A stretch of 64,000 bases of DNA from Trichinella spiralis (taxonomy: Eukaryota > Nematoda > Enoplea > Trichinellida > Trichinellidae): the NCBI GenBank assembly GCA_000181795.3, contig CM012954.1, forward strand, positions 17,207,660 to 17,271,659, read 5' to 3'. Positions within the stretch are counted from its first letter, which is position 1. Each line of letters opens with the position of its first letter. The notes below the pieces were generated by a model, which saw only the letters and a program-made list of their open reading frames with translations, made no database searches and was not told the DNA's origin. A program made the translations under genes and the position numbers. Below, in pieces: positions 33,562 through 45,535 of the stretch.

Positions 33562-34712
33562 GCCAATTGAAAAAAAATAATTTCCATATTTATAATTAAA
33601 GTAAAGTTTTGTTTTTCATAAAAGATTTTCATGGAAAAATAGTATAAATAATAAAATTAAAGGGTAGAATTGTTCATAAACAAAATTACTATACGCGTTC
33701 CTGACTAATGTATTGCTTTAAATTAAATGCAAATTGTGTGAAAAAATATTAACAAAAAAAGAAAATACTGTTTTCTCCATATCAGATCTTACTTTGACTA
33801 TATTATGAAATTTGCAACATGAAAATGAATAAATACATTTTATTCAAATACTATTCAGTAGTTTCTTAGCTCAGCTTAACTCTCTTATTTTCGCGCATTA
33901 CTCTACATGTAATGAATAATATTAATTTGCGACAATTAAATTTCACTTAATTTATTCAATTTTTGAATATAAAAAAATGTAAATGGTGCAGAAATATTAA
34001 TTGATTTCAGTAATTCGCTTTTAATAATAATTGGTTTATAAGATATTTGTCTTCTTTTTAAAAATATAAATACATGAACAAACTGCTGTTGATCTTCAAC
34101 AAAAAATTTTACACAGAACAGATCTATTCTTAATAATGCTTAATATAATCATGTTCAATGATTATAAATTAGTGGACATAATTGAAATAATAGCAGTTCA
34201 TGTAAAGTAACCGGATGATCTAGCGAGTGCATTGCATTAAAAAAGAATAATGACGTGTAAAAAATTGAGATACCGTGCCAAATTCAACCAATGAAAACAA
34301 TTTGAAAATTCAAAAATGACCTTGATATTTAAAATTCAGTCAAAATATAAATTACCGGGCAGAAAACGCCATAACAAAAAATTCACTTAGACAAAACACG
34401 CCCCCGCATGTCTGAATTTGAGATTTGAAAATTCAAAAATGACCCACATAAATGGAACTCATGACAAAAACTTTTCACAAAAATGTAAAGACTCTGGTTT
34501 TTCGCTTTGACAAACAAAATTAGCAAATCAAAAATGTAATTTATGAACTTCTTTTAATTATGTAAAATTTAAAAAAATGCAAATGCCAAGTGTGAAACGA
34601 AAGCACTTATCAGAAGTATGTGCTTTTTGGCGTACTAGGAATTCTGCTAGCATTCCTCTTTGGCTACATCTGCGCGCATTGTAAGAGTGCACAAATGGCC
34701 ACATCAACCACC

Positions 34713-34743
34713 AGTGGAATACGAACAAGCGGACGTTTCCACC
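34713..34743 (-). repeat. A-module hairpin, copy 9
   Basis: Minus strand: GGTGGAAACG, loop TCCGCTTGTT, CGTATTCCACT. The outermost A-T pair is G-T, a wobble if transcribed in this sense. Confidence 0.75.
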
Positions 34744-34949
34744 CTCGAGTGAAATGAACTAAGTTCCATATTTATAATTAAAGCAAAGTATTATTATTCT
34801 TGATTTTATTTTTGATTTTTAATAAATTTATCAGAATACAGCATATTAAAAAAACTAATATCATGTCAAGAAATTTTGTAATGAAAATTTCAATTTACGT
34901 CTAGCATGAAAATAAAAATATTTCATTTTATCTTTTATGTATGTTACGC

Positions 34950-36228
34950 ATAATGTTGAAAATTGTCTATTATTGATAATAGGCAAGCGTTTTGCCTATT
35001 ATTAGAAAATAAATGATTTTTTAACAAAGATGATTTGCATGGTACGCGCGTAGCATTCTTGGCTAAAAATCAACCCTTATTAGATTTCCTCTTAAATAAT
35101 AAATCATAATAGCATCTCAACCAAATATGCGATATAAAAAATTCAACTTTTAGCAGAAGTCCATTTCCATGCTTAAACTATTTCACTTTTAATAATAATT
35201 TGTTTATCTTATATTTGTTTTCTTTTTCAAAATTTAAATACCTTTACAAACTGCAGTTGAACTTAAACAAAAAATTATGCGCAAAACAGATCTATTCTTA
35301 CTAATGCTTAATGTAATTATGCTCAGTGACTGTAAATTCATAAAAATGCATGTATTTTCTTCATGTATGTTCTACAGTACTCTGATGTAATGAAATGCAA
35401 CGTACAGAAAAATAGTCAAACTCACCTCATTTAGATAACTAAATTTGTTTGTACTGTTGTAGAAATTGAATGACGTATTCGAATTAAACTTTTGATGCTT
35501 TCTTCCTTTTGAAAACGTCTTCAATTGTGCTTTATCTCTAAAGCATCAGCCTACAATTATTTGAAATCAAGGTAAAAAAAGAGCAAAACTGAATTAGTAT
35601 GCAAATTTTTAGGCTTTTTGTTTCTGTTGGTAATAAAAAACAGAGGCAATAAAGCAATCTAATGAATGGCAACAAATAATTGAAAATCATATTACACGGA
35701 ACATGCAAATTCATGAGTTATACTTTACGATAAATATTGATTTTCGTCCGTTAATAAAAATGAGTGTCAACAGTAAGAAAAATACCACTCTACGGCATAT
35801 GCTTTTTACGAAGATATATTAATTGCTGTTGGTGATCCATATAGATATTTGACATCAGAATTGTCCAAAATTCCAAATTAATGTCACATCAAATAAAAAT
35901 CTTTTTAGGAGATATTCTTCTGAGTAACGTTTTACACGTTGGTAAAAAATTAAATGTTGCTTCCTATGTCTGGCTAATAATCGATGGCAGATGATAATTT
36001 TGGATGGTTATTATCTTATATAATTTACAAATTGACCGTGAAAAATTTTCCAAATGCTGAAATAAAACATAAAATAGTGCAAATTCGCATGAAAACAAAA
36101 ATAATTCTCTTTCTTAGTCTGCACTCAAAAATATCCGTCAAAGTTCAAAAATGCAGGAAGCCACAAATTCAAAAATTAAAAATAATTATTGATTCTAAAT
36201 TGAATTGCGTGACGCAGAACTGAAAGAG
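34950..36228. other. AT-rich DNA, nothing recognised
   Basis: Short frames only; ends at the sharp jump to GC-rich retroelement sequence near 36229. Confidence 0.4.
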
Positions 36229-36560
36229 TCAAAGGGGTGTGGAAAACGCGGTCTTTTCGCGATCACGCTCTGCCATTTCCACCTGCCAATACCCGGACGC
36301 CAGGTCAAGTGTGCTGAACCACTGGGCCCCTGCCAGCGCGTCCAAGGTATCATCTATACGCGGGATTGGCTGCACGTCACCGCATTTAGCTTGCAATAAT
36401 CGACGCAGAACCGGTGCGAGCCATCCCTCTTGCGCACCAGGACCACCGGCGAGCTCCATGGCCCTGACGCCGGTTCGATTACTCTTGATCGCAACATCTC
36501 ACCAATCAGTTCGTCCATCACGGCCCTTTGCGATTGCGGGAGGCGGCTGTTTCACTGGTC
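36229..36560 (-). pseudogene. reverse transcriptase fragment, Ty3/gypsy
   Basis: The frame at 36229-36459 ends in PRIDDTLDALAGAQWFSTLD followed by LASGYWQVEMAERDREKTAF, the standard gypsy RT blocks. Upstream, in another frame, VLVRKRDGSHRF gives the preceding block. The frame runs into AT-rich DNA where YxDD would follow, so the element is truncated. Confidence 0.9.
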
Positions 36561-36773
36561 GGGCCCCTACCAATTCGATGTGGTGTTGGACGGGATTGTT
36601 CGCCCCAGGTGAGTCTCACCACGTGAGATGCCCTTCCCACACCGCCAAAGTACGCTGCTGAGGGCCCGCTTACTCGCCCCCCAGGCAGCGTCCCCACTCT
36701 TCCAGGTCGCCATCGCCCATGTGTGGTTTCCCCTCAGTGGTCTTCTCAGCTCCTGCTTCCCAGGAATTCAGTG

Positions 36774-37022
36774 TCACCAATGCCCACCCATGCCGTCGTT
36801 TATTTGGGGCTGGGCTGTCGGCAGGATTCCTGGGACGACTAAGCTCTTCACTACCATCACAGTCACACGTCCCATCCAACGGCACCACCCCATTCCGCTG
36901 ATGCTCATTCGTCGACCGTCCACAAGCAGTATTGCCCCCTCCTCACTCTTCAAGGGCTCTTCACCGGAGGCGACATGCCAGAGTAGGGGCTTTCGCCGCA
37001 GGGGGGCACCGGGATGCGTCAA
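36774..37022 (-). pseudogene. retropepsin-like fragment
   Basis: Minus frame with VDGRRMSISG, RVTVMVVKSLVVPGIL, resembling the part of gypsy proteases after the active site (flap, then 'G...V.V...V.d.IlG'). The D-S/T-G is not visible. Weak match, supported by its place upstream of the RT. Confidence 0.4.
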
Positions 37023-37075
37023 CTGAAATTTGATCCCCTACTGTCTTGCTGACAGACCCCGGCTTGCGGCCCTTC

Positions 37076-37302
37076 TGTAAAGTGATTACGATCTCAACAA
37101 CCTGAACATCGATAACCCACAGTAGGAGAGGTAATTTTTGGCATAAAGTGACATGGAGTCGACGTGCTAAAGAGTTCGGTATTGCTGTGAGTGTACCCCT
37201 TGCGTGTGTGTTATCGCTTTATATAGTTATTCCCAACTGAATAAAAGTGTTGTTTCGTTAAATAAAAAGATTGGCTTGTTGTTAAAAGGCGAAAACGTTA
37301 CA
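37076..37302. mobile_element. solo LTR, 227 bp, with proven empty site
   Basis: Starts TGTAA and ends TTACA, with TATATAG (about 37219) and AATAAAA (about 37239) inside. It splits gypsy sequence that is contiguous at 10652-10660. Flanks are CTTC (37072-37075) and CTGC (37303-37306), a possible 4-bp target duplication with one change. The copy at 41723-41949 is the same insertion carried along by the tandem duplication. Confidence 0.75.
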
Positions 37303-38340
37303 CTGCTATAAATCAGCGGCTCGTTACGCGGGGGTTTGATCCGCTGCCCCAACGGATCATTAGAGAGCGGCGTGCCCTCGGATCAATGCCGTACAATGGT
37401 TAATTGGGTACAGACGTGTCCGGTCATGAAGGTCTGTCGACAGAAGCCACCCGCGGTCCGCGCCAGCGGCTTCGCGTCTTCCTCAGTCGGATCAGCAATG
37501 AGCAACGCCGCCGTATAGCAAAGGCTGTTACATCAGGTACAATTCTGCCAGCCGTTCGCTGGTCAGATAATCAACAGTGGACTGTATGACCGGTGCCTGA
37601 CTTCGATCCTCTCTGGACGACGTCGTCAGGATTCTCGGGTTGTTCTTCACGATGCGCCTTCACGATACGCACGACGGGTACTGCTACTGCTCTCGCTTTC
37701 TACACACACACGTCCCAACTCCTCTTCTTGATCTCGTTCTCCTGTTGTATCAGCGGCGCTCCACATGGCTCTAGATAGAGTCCGGGGGTCAGCGGGCCGG
37801 CGGGTAGTTCAACAGAACTGCCAATGGGTAACTTGCTCGCCGCGGGGGCACTCGATATCTGAGGCGCCGATCTAAATCACCGTCGGCTTCCAGTAAGCCG
37901 CCCGGGTTCAGATCCTTTCATCTTCGATTGGTCCGCAGCGCCGGTGGCCAATTGACGATTCCGTTACGACGGCTGCTCCTACAAGGTCATCGGTTAACCT
38001 GCCGCCGGCGTTGATTGCACAAGCAGCCACTGTCCCGCGAACAATGGCTGATCCAGGGCACCGTATGGGGTCTCATCTGACCCCGATCCCGTGTCGCCAG
38101 ACGCGGCGATAGCGATCTATCCGACGTTGCGCGTGCATTGTTCTCGCCCAAGTGCGCATTTCATGAGCCCCGGCTCATGGGTGTGTCACCGACGAGGTCG
38201 GTGCCGTTACCTCCGGAACAGTTTAAAGTGATTCGTTTTATTTTAAATGTAACGGACTTTCCGTCACATCAAGCGGGTCGGCCTCCGCCTTGCTGTTCTC
38301 GACCGGGTCATCACCGTCCGAGTTGACCTTACGGCGCCTG

Positions 38341-40131
38341 CACTTTTGGAACAAGACATGTGGGGTGATTTATTTATAAAACAAACACCAAACAATCATT
38401 TCAAATGTTTATTACACCGACAACCACCATAATAAATGACAACGCGATCGATCGCTAACCAAAACCGCACATCACCAACGATCAATGATTGCCACGTGCC
38501 ACCGTACTACAGTACACTTTCAACGATGGTCAGGTCCAAATGTGCCTGCAGGGGTAGCCGAGTGCAATGGTTTGGTGCTTACAAGATCAGCTCAGTTTTT
38601 CTTCCTCTTCTTCCTTTAACTCTGGAATACAGCAGGCGTCATGGGCTAGCCGGTACTACCGCATAACCATTTGAAAGATGCGTGGTGGAATGAATATTTC
38701 TTTTGAAATTGCAAAATTATTTTATTTGCTTTTGATATATTTACGCTGATTTCATTTTTTAAATGATTCATCGCTTTTTCATAGAATGTTGGAAGTCCTT
38801 AATGCATTAAAAGTGGGAATAAAAAAGGTATGGCTGTATTTGTGATATCTTTTACATTTATTTTAATTAAACGTGATTTTTAATTCCGTTCGTAAATAAG
38901 AATTTCTTTTACATTACCTTCTTTGTGCATTAATTGTCTGATTTTACTGCTTGAATATCACAAATTTCATACAGTATACGATTGGTTAATTGTAATATTG
39001 AGGAGGTGCAGTTATGAACGTTGCTGCCAACTTCTAGTGATATGTGTTTCTTATGTTTTTGATTTATAATTTTTGCAAAACATATTGTTTTGGGAGCTTT
39101 TGTATTTAACTGCTGAAACATATATTTTTCCTTGATGTGCCTATTTGTGATCATTTTGCATGTTTGTTGTTTTTATTGATCATTTTCTGTGCTTGCTCTA
39201 ACTAGCTGTCGGTAATATCAATCTTCGACCGGCAAGTAAATACGCTCTTTTGGCAGTCATTGTTTGCCAAGGCGATTTGTCGCCTTTGGTTCACATTCAG
39301 CATTGATTTATTTGTTAATCACTTCCGCCCGGCGATCCTGTTCTGGACTTTTTGAATAATTGATAAAGGTGAGAAGCTTTATTTTATTGTATTTTATTTC
39401 ACTTTTTGAATTTTTATTTTGTATTAGTTTGAACGGATTAGAAAATAAGCTAGGACGGCAGACAGTCGTCGCTTTGTCAAAATAATTGAATTAGGTTTGA
39501 TCTGTTTAATTAAGTATGGTAATCTTTAATTTTTTGAAGCGTTCAAGCTGTTGATTTGTGTATAGATAAAAATTCTTATATTATTATATAAATTACGTTA
39601 CAGAAAGGTGTTTTTAAGTGCATGGTGAGGTGGTGTTTGAAAAGATGCTTTTTTAATTTCAAAATTTTCCTGACATGTAATGTAATGTCGCTTTTGAAAT
39701 GATTGGAACGTCAGAACCGACGTATGTCGTGATGCGAGAAAATTTTTTAATCCATCATTGTCTGCATTTTTAATACGCACGAGCGGAAATGCTGCGCATA
39801 TTTTTCATTTCGCTTTATTGAAAAGCCGGTTGGTTATACTACCTATTTGCCGGAGGAAGTTCCTCTTTTGTGTCTTTTATTCCATGTTGCATGAAAATTG
39901 TTTTTTGATTGGTAAAATTGATCGTTTGGGTATTGTTATTAGGAGTGTAATTTTGAATTAAAAAATAGCATTTGATGTGGTAAATATTTTTCTTTCTTTT
40001 TTTTGCAAACAATATTTATTCGATGCGGATAATAGCAAGTAGTAGTATGTTTTTTGCGTTTTATGTATAATTTTATTATTGCAAAAATAGATGGATGTAT
40101 TTGTGTTTGAAAAGGACCCAATTTTAGATTG

Positions 40132-40171
<40 letters not shown>

Positions 40172-41343
40172 TGCAAGAATTAAGTGATTTTAAACAGCAA
40201 TACGGAGTGTGATTGATCATTTTGTTGACCTATTTTATGCGATGGAGAAATTTACATTAAGCTGTAAATTTTAGTGCATAATTTTCATCGCTATAGTGGA
40301 AAGTAATTGTCGATAAATTCTGGGTGGGCGAAAACTTTTGCCGAAAATTTGCAGATCTTATGAAGAAACAAGTTTGATGATCTCGTTTTGTTTGAAATAA
40401 AATATGATTTATTGAAAGCAAAATTTTTTTCATTTAGTACAAATTGATACTGTTTATGCTTGTATGAATTTCGAATTGCACAATTTCAATTTTGTTGTTG
40501 AAAAATGCTTTTTTTTTAATTAAGTGATCATCAATTAAATCACGTATATCAAAATGAATGAAGAATAGTATCAATTGTAAGTTATTTTTATTTTTTAATA
40601 TATATATATATATATCTTTTTTTTGAAATTAATTATTATCGACAGAGGCATCGTTTTGAAAGCATCAGTTAGTGGATGATTGGAATGCATGAATGGCGAT
40701 TGTTTCGTATTGATGAATGAACAACTGAGCTGACGATTTACGTTTTTATGCTCTTAAATAATATTCTTCTTATGCTATTCCAATTCGTTTAATTGATTGC
40801 CGATGCTTTGGTGAACAGTTTTCAGAGTAGTGGCGTGTGCGGTTGCCTGGCTGTTTGTGTCGTTGAAGTGATGATGTTTTTGTTCTTGTGGTTGCAATTT
40901 GCTTTCTCATGCTTGCTCTTCTTTTCCCCAACGATTTCCTTAGCTGGCAACCTATCTCTCTATAATTATGCTTACTATCCTGCCTGCTAGTGAGATTGGT
41001 TATTTGGATGCTTTTTTCCTACGAAACTGACTCCTGTGCTATGTTTTACTACTCCTCATCCCTGATCGCTCCTATTCAGAAAATTTATGATCTTAAATTA
41101 TCTATAATTCATTGAAGAATATGACTATTATTTTGCATAATTACAACTGAACATAGAATTCACCTATTAATATTAATATTGTTGTGACTTAATCGACTCC
41201 AGATTAGGATAATGTAAGATATTTGCAAAAATGATAGCATAACTTATTTAAACTGTTTGCTTTTGTCGTTCATATTCGTTTGTTGTTTTCATCTCCAACT
41301 GAATTTCTGTGACGATTTTCACTTGCATTATCCATGAGAGAAA
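38341..41343. other. AT-rich DNA, mostly within duplication Y
   Basis: No gene recognised. At about 39240-39370 a more GC-balanced stretch contains the hairpin CCAAGGCGATTTGTCGCCTTT and ends AATTGATAAAG before GTGAGAAG, a good splice donor; it could be a non-coding first exon. AT dinucleotide runs lie at 40134-40169 and near 40600. Confidence 0.4.
40134..40169 (+). repeat. (AT)18 microsatellite
   Basis: The duplicate copy at 44793-44810 has (AT)9. Confidence 0.95.
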
Positions 41344-41353
41344 NNNNNNNNNN
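41344..41353. other. assembly gap (10 N)
   Basis: Directly before the second copy of duplication Y. Confidence 0.99.
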
Positions 41354-44300
41354 CCAGGTCGCCATCGCCCCATGTGTGGTTTCCCCTCAGTGGTCTCTCA
41401 GCTCCTGCTTCCCAGATTCAGTGTCACATGACCACCCATGCCGTCGTTTATTTGGGCTGGGCTGTCGGCAGGATTCCTGGGACGACTAAGCTCTTCACTA
41501 CCATCACAGTCACACGTCCCATCCAACGGCACCACCCCATTCCGCTGATGCTCATTCGTCGACCGTCCACAAGCAGTATTGCCCCCTCCTCACTCTTCAA
41601 GGGCTCTTCACCGGAGGCGACATGCCAGAGTAGGGGCTTTCGCCGCAGGGGGGCACCGGGATGCGTCAACTGAAATTTGATCCCCTACTGTCTTGCTGAC
41701 AGACCCCGGCTTGCGGCCCTTCTGTAAAGTGATTACGATCTCAACAACCTGAACATCGATAACCCACAGTAGGAGAGGTAATTTTTGGCATAAAGTGACA
41801 TGGAGTCGACGTGCTAAAGAGTTCGGTATTGCTGTGAGTGTACCCCTTGCGTGTGTGTTATCGCTTTATATAGTTATTCCCAACTGAATAAAAGTGTTGT
41901 TTCGTTAAATAAAAAGATTGGCTTGTTGTTAAAAGGCGAAAACGTTACACTGCTATAAATCAGCGGCTCGTTACGCGGGGGTTTGATCCGCTGCCCCAAC
42001 GGATCATTAGAGAGCGGCGTGCCCTCGGATCAATGCCGTACAATGGCTAATTGGGTATAGACGTGTCGGGTCATGAGGGTCTGTCGACAGAAGCCACCCG
42101 CGGTCCGCGCCGGTGGCTTCGCGTCTTCCTCAGCCGGATCAGCAATGAGCAACGCCGCCGTATAGCAAAGGCTGTTACATCAGGTACAATTCTGCCAGCC
42201 GTTCGCTGGTCAAATAATCAACAGTGGACTGTATGACCGGTGCCTGACTTCGATCCTCTCTGGATGAAGTCGTCAGGATGCTCGGGTTGTTCTTCACGAT
42301 GCGCCACCACGATACGCACGACGGGTACTGCTACAGCTCTCGCTTTCTACACGCACACGTCCCAACTCCTCTTCTTGTTCTCGTTTTCCTGTTGTATCAG
42401 CGGCGCTCCACATGGCTCTAGATATAGAGTCCCGGGGTCAGCGGGCCGGCGGGTAGTTCAACAGAACTGCCAATGGGTAACTTGCTCGCCGCGGGGGCAC
42501 TCGATATCTGAGGCGCCGATCTAAATCACCGTCGGCTTCCAGTAAGCCGCCCGGGTTCAGATCCTTTCATCTTCGATTGGTCCGCAGCGCCGGTGGCCAA
42601 TTGACGATTCTGTTACGACGGCTGCTCCTACAAGGTCATCGGTTAACCTGCCGCCGGCGTTGATTGCACAAGCAGCCACTGTCCCGCGAACAATGGCTGA
42701 TCCAGGGCACCGTGTGGGGTCTCATCTGACCCCGATCCCGTGTCGCCAGACGCGGCGATAGCGATCTATCCGACGTTGCGCGTGCATTGTTCTCGCCCAA
42801 GTGCGCATTTCATGAGCCCCGGCTCATGGGTGTGTCACCGACGAGGTCGGTGCCGTTACCTCCGGAACAGTTTAAAGTGATTCGTTTTATTTTAAATGTA
42901 ACGTACTTTCCGTCACATCAAGCGGGTCGGCCTCCGCCTTGCTGTTCTCGACCGGGTCATCACCGTCCGAGTTGACCTTACGGCGCCTGCACTTTTGGAA
43001 CAAGACATGTGGGGTGATTTATTTATAAAACGAACACCAAACAATCATTTCAGAGGTTTATTACACCGACAACCACCATAATAAATGACAACGCGATCGA
43101 TCGCTAACCAAAACCGCACATCACCAACGATCAATGATTGCCACGTGCCACCGTACTACAGTACACTTTCAACGATGGTCAGGTCCAAATGTACCTGCAG
43201 GGGTAGCCGAGTGCAATGGTTTGGTGCTTACAAGATCAGCTCAGTTTTTCTTCCTCTTCTTCCTTTAACTCTGGAATACAGCAGGCGTCATGGGCTAGCC
43301 GGTACTGCCGCATAACCATTTGAAAGATGCGTGGTGGAATGAATATTTCTTTTGAAATTGCAAAATTATTTTATTTGCCTTTGATATATTTACGCTGATT
43401 TCATTTTTTAAATGATTCATCGCTTTTTCATAGAATGTTGGAAGTCCTTAATGCATTAAAAGTGGGAATAAAAAAGGTATGGCTGTATTTGTGATATCTT
43501 TTACATTTATTTTAATTAAACGTGATTTTTAATTCCGTTCTTAAATAAGAATTTCTTTTACATTACCTTCTTTGTGCATTAATTGTTTGATTTTACTGCT
43601 TGAATATCACAAATTTCATACAGTATACGATTGGTTAATTGTAATATTGAGGAGGTGCTAATTTGAGCAGTTATGAACGTTGCTGCCAACTTCTAGTGAT
43701 ATGTGTTTCTTATGTTTTTGATTTATAATTTTTGCAAAACATATTGTTTTGGGAGCTTTTGTATTTAACTGCTGAAACATATATTTTTCCTTGATGTGCC
43801 TATTTGTGATCATTTTGCATGTTTGTTGTTTTTATTGATCATTTTCTGTGCTTGCTCTAACTAGCTGTCGGTAATATCAATCTTCGACCGGCAAGTAAAT
43901 ACGCTCTTTTGGCAGTCATTGTTTGCCAAGGCGATTTGTCGCCTTTGGTTCACATTCAGCATTGATTTATTTGTTTGTCACTTCCGCCCGGCGATCCTGT
44001 TCTGGACTTTTTGAATAATTGATAAAGGTGAGAAGCTTTATTTTATTGTATTTTATTTCACTTTTTGAATTTTTATTTTGTATTAGTTTGAACGGCTTAG
44101 AAAATAAGCTAGGACGGCAGACAGTCGTCGCTTTGTCAAAATAATTGAATTAGGTTTGATCTGTTTAATTAAGTATGGTAATCTTTAATTTTTTGAAGCG
44201 TTCAAGCTGTTGATTTGTATATAGATAAAAATTCTTATATTATTATATAAATTATGTTACAGAAAGGTGTTTTTAAGTGCATGGTGAGGTGGTGTTTGAA

Positions 44301-45535
44301 AAGATGCTTTTTTAATTTCAAAATTTTCCTGACATGTAATGTAATGTCGCTTTTGAAATGATTGGAACGTCAGAACCGACGTATGTCGTGATGCGAGAAA
44401 ATTTTTTAATCCATCATTGTCTGCATTTTTAATACGCACGAGCGGAAATGCTGCGCATATTTTTCATTTCGCTTTATTGAAAAGCCGGTTGGTTATACTA
44501 CCTATTTGCCGGAGGAAGTTCCTCTTTTGTGTCTTTTATTTCATGTTGCATGAAAATTGTTTTTTGATTGGTAAAATTGATCGTTTGGGTATTGTTATTA
44601 GGAGTGTAATTTTGAATTAAAAAATAGCATTTGATGTGGTAAATATTTTTCTTTCTTTTTTTTGCAAACAATATTTATTCGATGCGGATAATAGCAAGTA
44701 GTAGTATGTTTTTTGCGTTTGATGTATAATTTTATTATTGCAAAAATAGATGGATGTATTTGTGTTTGAAAAGGACCCAATTTTAGATTGTCATATATAT
44801 ATATATATATCCTGCAAGAATTAAGTGATTTTAAACAGCAATACGGAGTGTGATTGATCATTTTGTTGACCTATTTTATGCGATGGAGAAATTTACATTA
44901 AGCTGTAAATTTTAGTACATAATTTTCATCGCTATAGTGGAAAGTAATTGTCGATAAATTCTGGGTGGGCGAAAACTTTTGCCGAAAATTTGCAGATCTT
45001 ATGAAGAAACAAGTTTGATGATCTCGTTTTGTTTGAAATAAAATATGATTTATTGAAAACAAAATTTTTTTTCATTTAGTACAAATTGATACTGTTTATG
45101 CTTGTATGAATTTCGAATTGCACAATTTCAATTTTGTTGTTGAAAAATGCTTTTTTTTAAATTAAGTGATCATCAATTAAATCACGTATATCAAAATGAA
45201 TGAAGAATAGTATCAATTGTAAGTTATTTTTATTTTTTAATATATATATATCTTTTTTTTGAAATTAATTATTATCGACAGAGGCATCGTTTTGAAAGCA
45301 TCAGTTAGTGGACGATTGGAATGCATGAATGGCGATTGTTTCGTATTGATGAATGAACAACTGAGCTGACGATTTACGTTTTTATGCTCTTAAATAATAT
45401 TCTTCTTATGCTATTCCAATTCGTTTAATTGATTGCCGATGCTTTGGTGAACAGTTTTCAGAGTAGTGGCGTGTGCGGTTGCCTGGCTGTTTGTGTCGTT
45501 GAAGTGATGATGTTTTTGTTCTTGTGGTTGCAAAA
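41354..45535 (+). repeat. tandem duplication Y, copy 2 (partner 36702-40900)
   Basis: Begins right after the gap at the base equivalent to 36702, so it lacks the RT fragment. Its far end (45532-45640) degrades into GCTA and GGTT short tandem repeats. Confidence 0.93.
41723..41949. mobile_element. solo LTR, duplicate copy
   Basis: Identical by eye to 37076-37302; duplicated with block Y rather than independently inserted. Confidence 0.75.

Larger units (their letters stand above)
31150..34950 (-). repeat. composite repeat, inverted array with three A modules
   Basis: Modules appear in the opposite orientation to block X: P at 31150-31330, B at 31590-31790, V/A at 31800-31942, C at 31943-32190, B at 33060-33340, V/A at 33345-33561, R at 33640-33990, B at 34290-34560, V/A at 34570-34743 and C from 34744. 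A 730-base unique insert lies at about 32200-32930. Confidence 0.75.
36229..38340 (-). mobile_element. GC-rich Ty3/gypsy remnant (RT, protease, gag part)
   Basis: A block of clearly higher GC than its surroundings. On the minus strand it encodes, from high to low coordinate, gag-like sequence, a retropepsin-like stretch and the first part of reverse transcriptase. It is cut at 36229 inside the RT and ends at about 38340. A solo LTR of a different element interrupts it at 37076-37302. Most of it (36702 on) is repeated at 41354-42990. Dead by frameshifts. Confidence 0.75.
36702..40900 (+). repeat. tandem duplication Y, copy 1 (partner 41354-45535)
   Basis: Direct repeat with about 98% identity over 4.2 kb. 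It holds the GC-rich gypsy part, the solo LTR and 2.5 kb of AT-rich DNA. Differences include a 10-bp indel near 39010/43660 and the AT-repeat lengths at 40134 and 40598. The match fades over about 100 bases after 40896. Confidence 0.93.

Noticed and set aside
36670-37026. Overlapping plus-strand frames of 60-140 codons in the GC-rich block, repeated at 41374
   Set aside because: They are antisense shadows of a gypsy remnant; GC-rich DNA has few stops by chance.
39939-40220. Minus-strand frame containing a YIYIYI run
   Set aside because: It is created by the AT dinucleotide repeat and differs in length in the duplicate copy.
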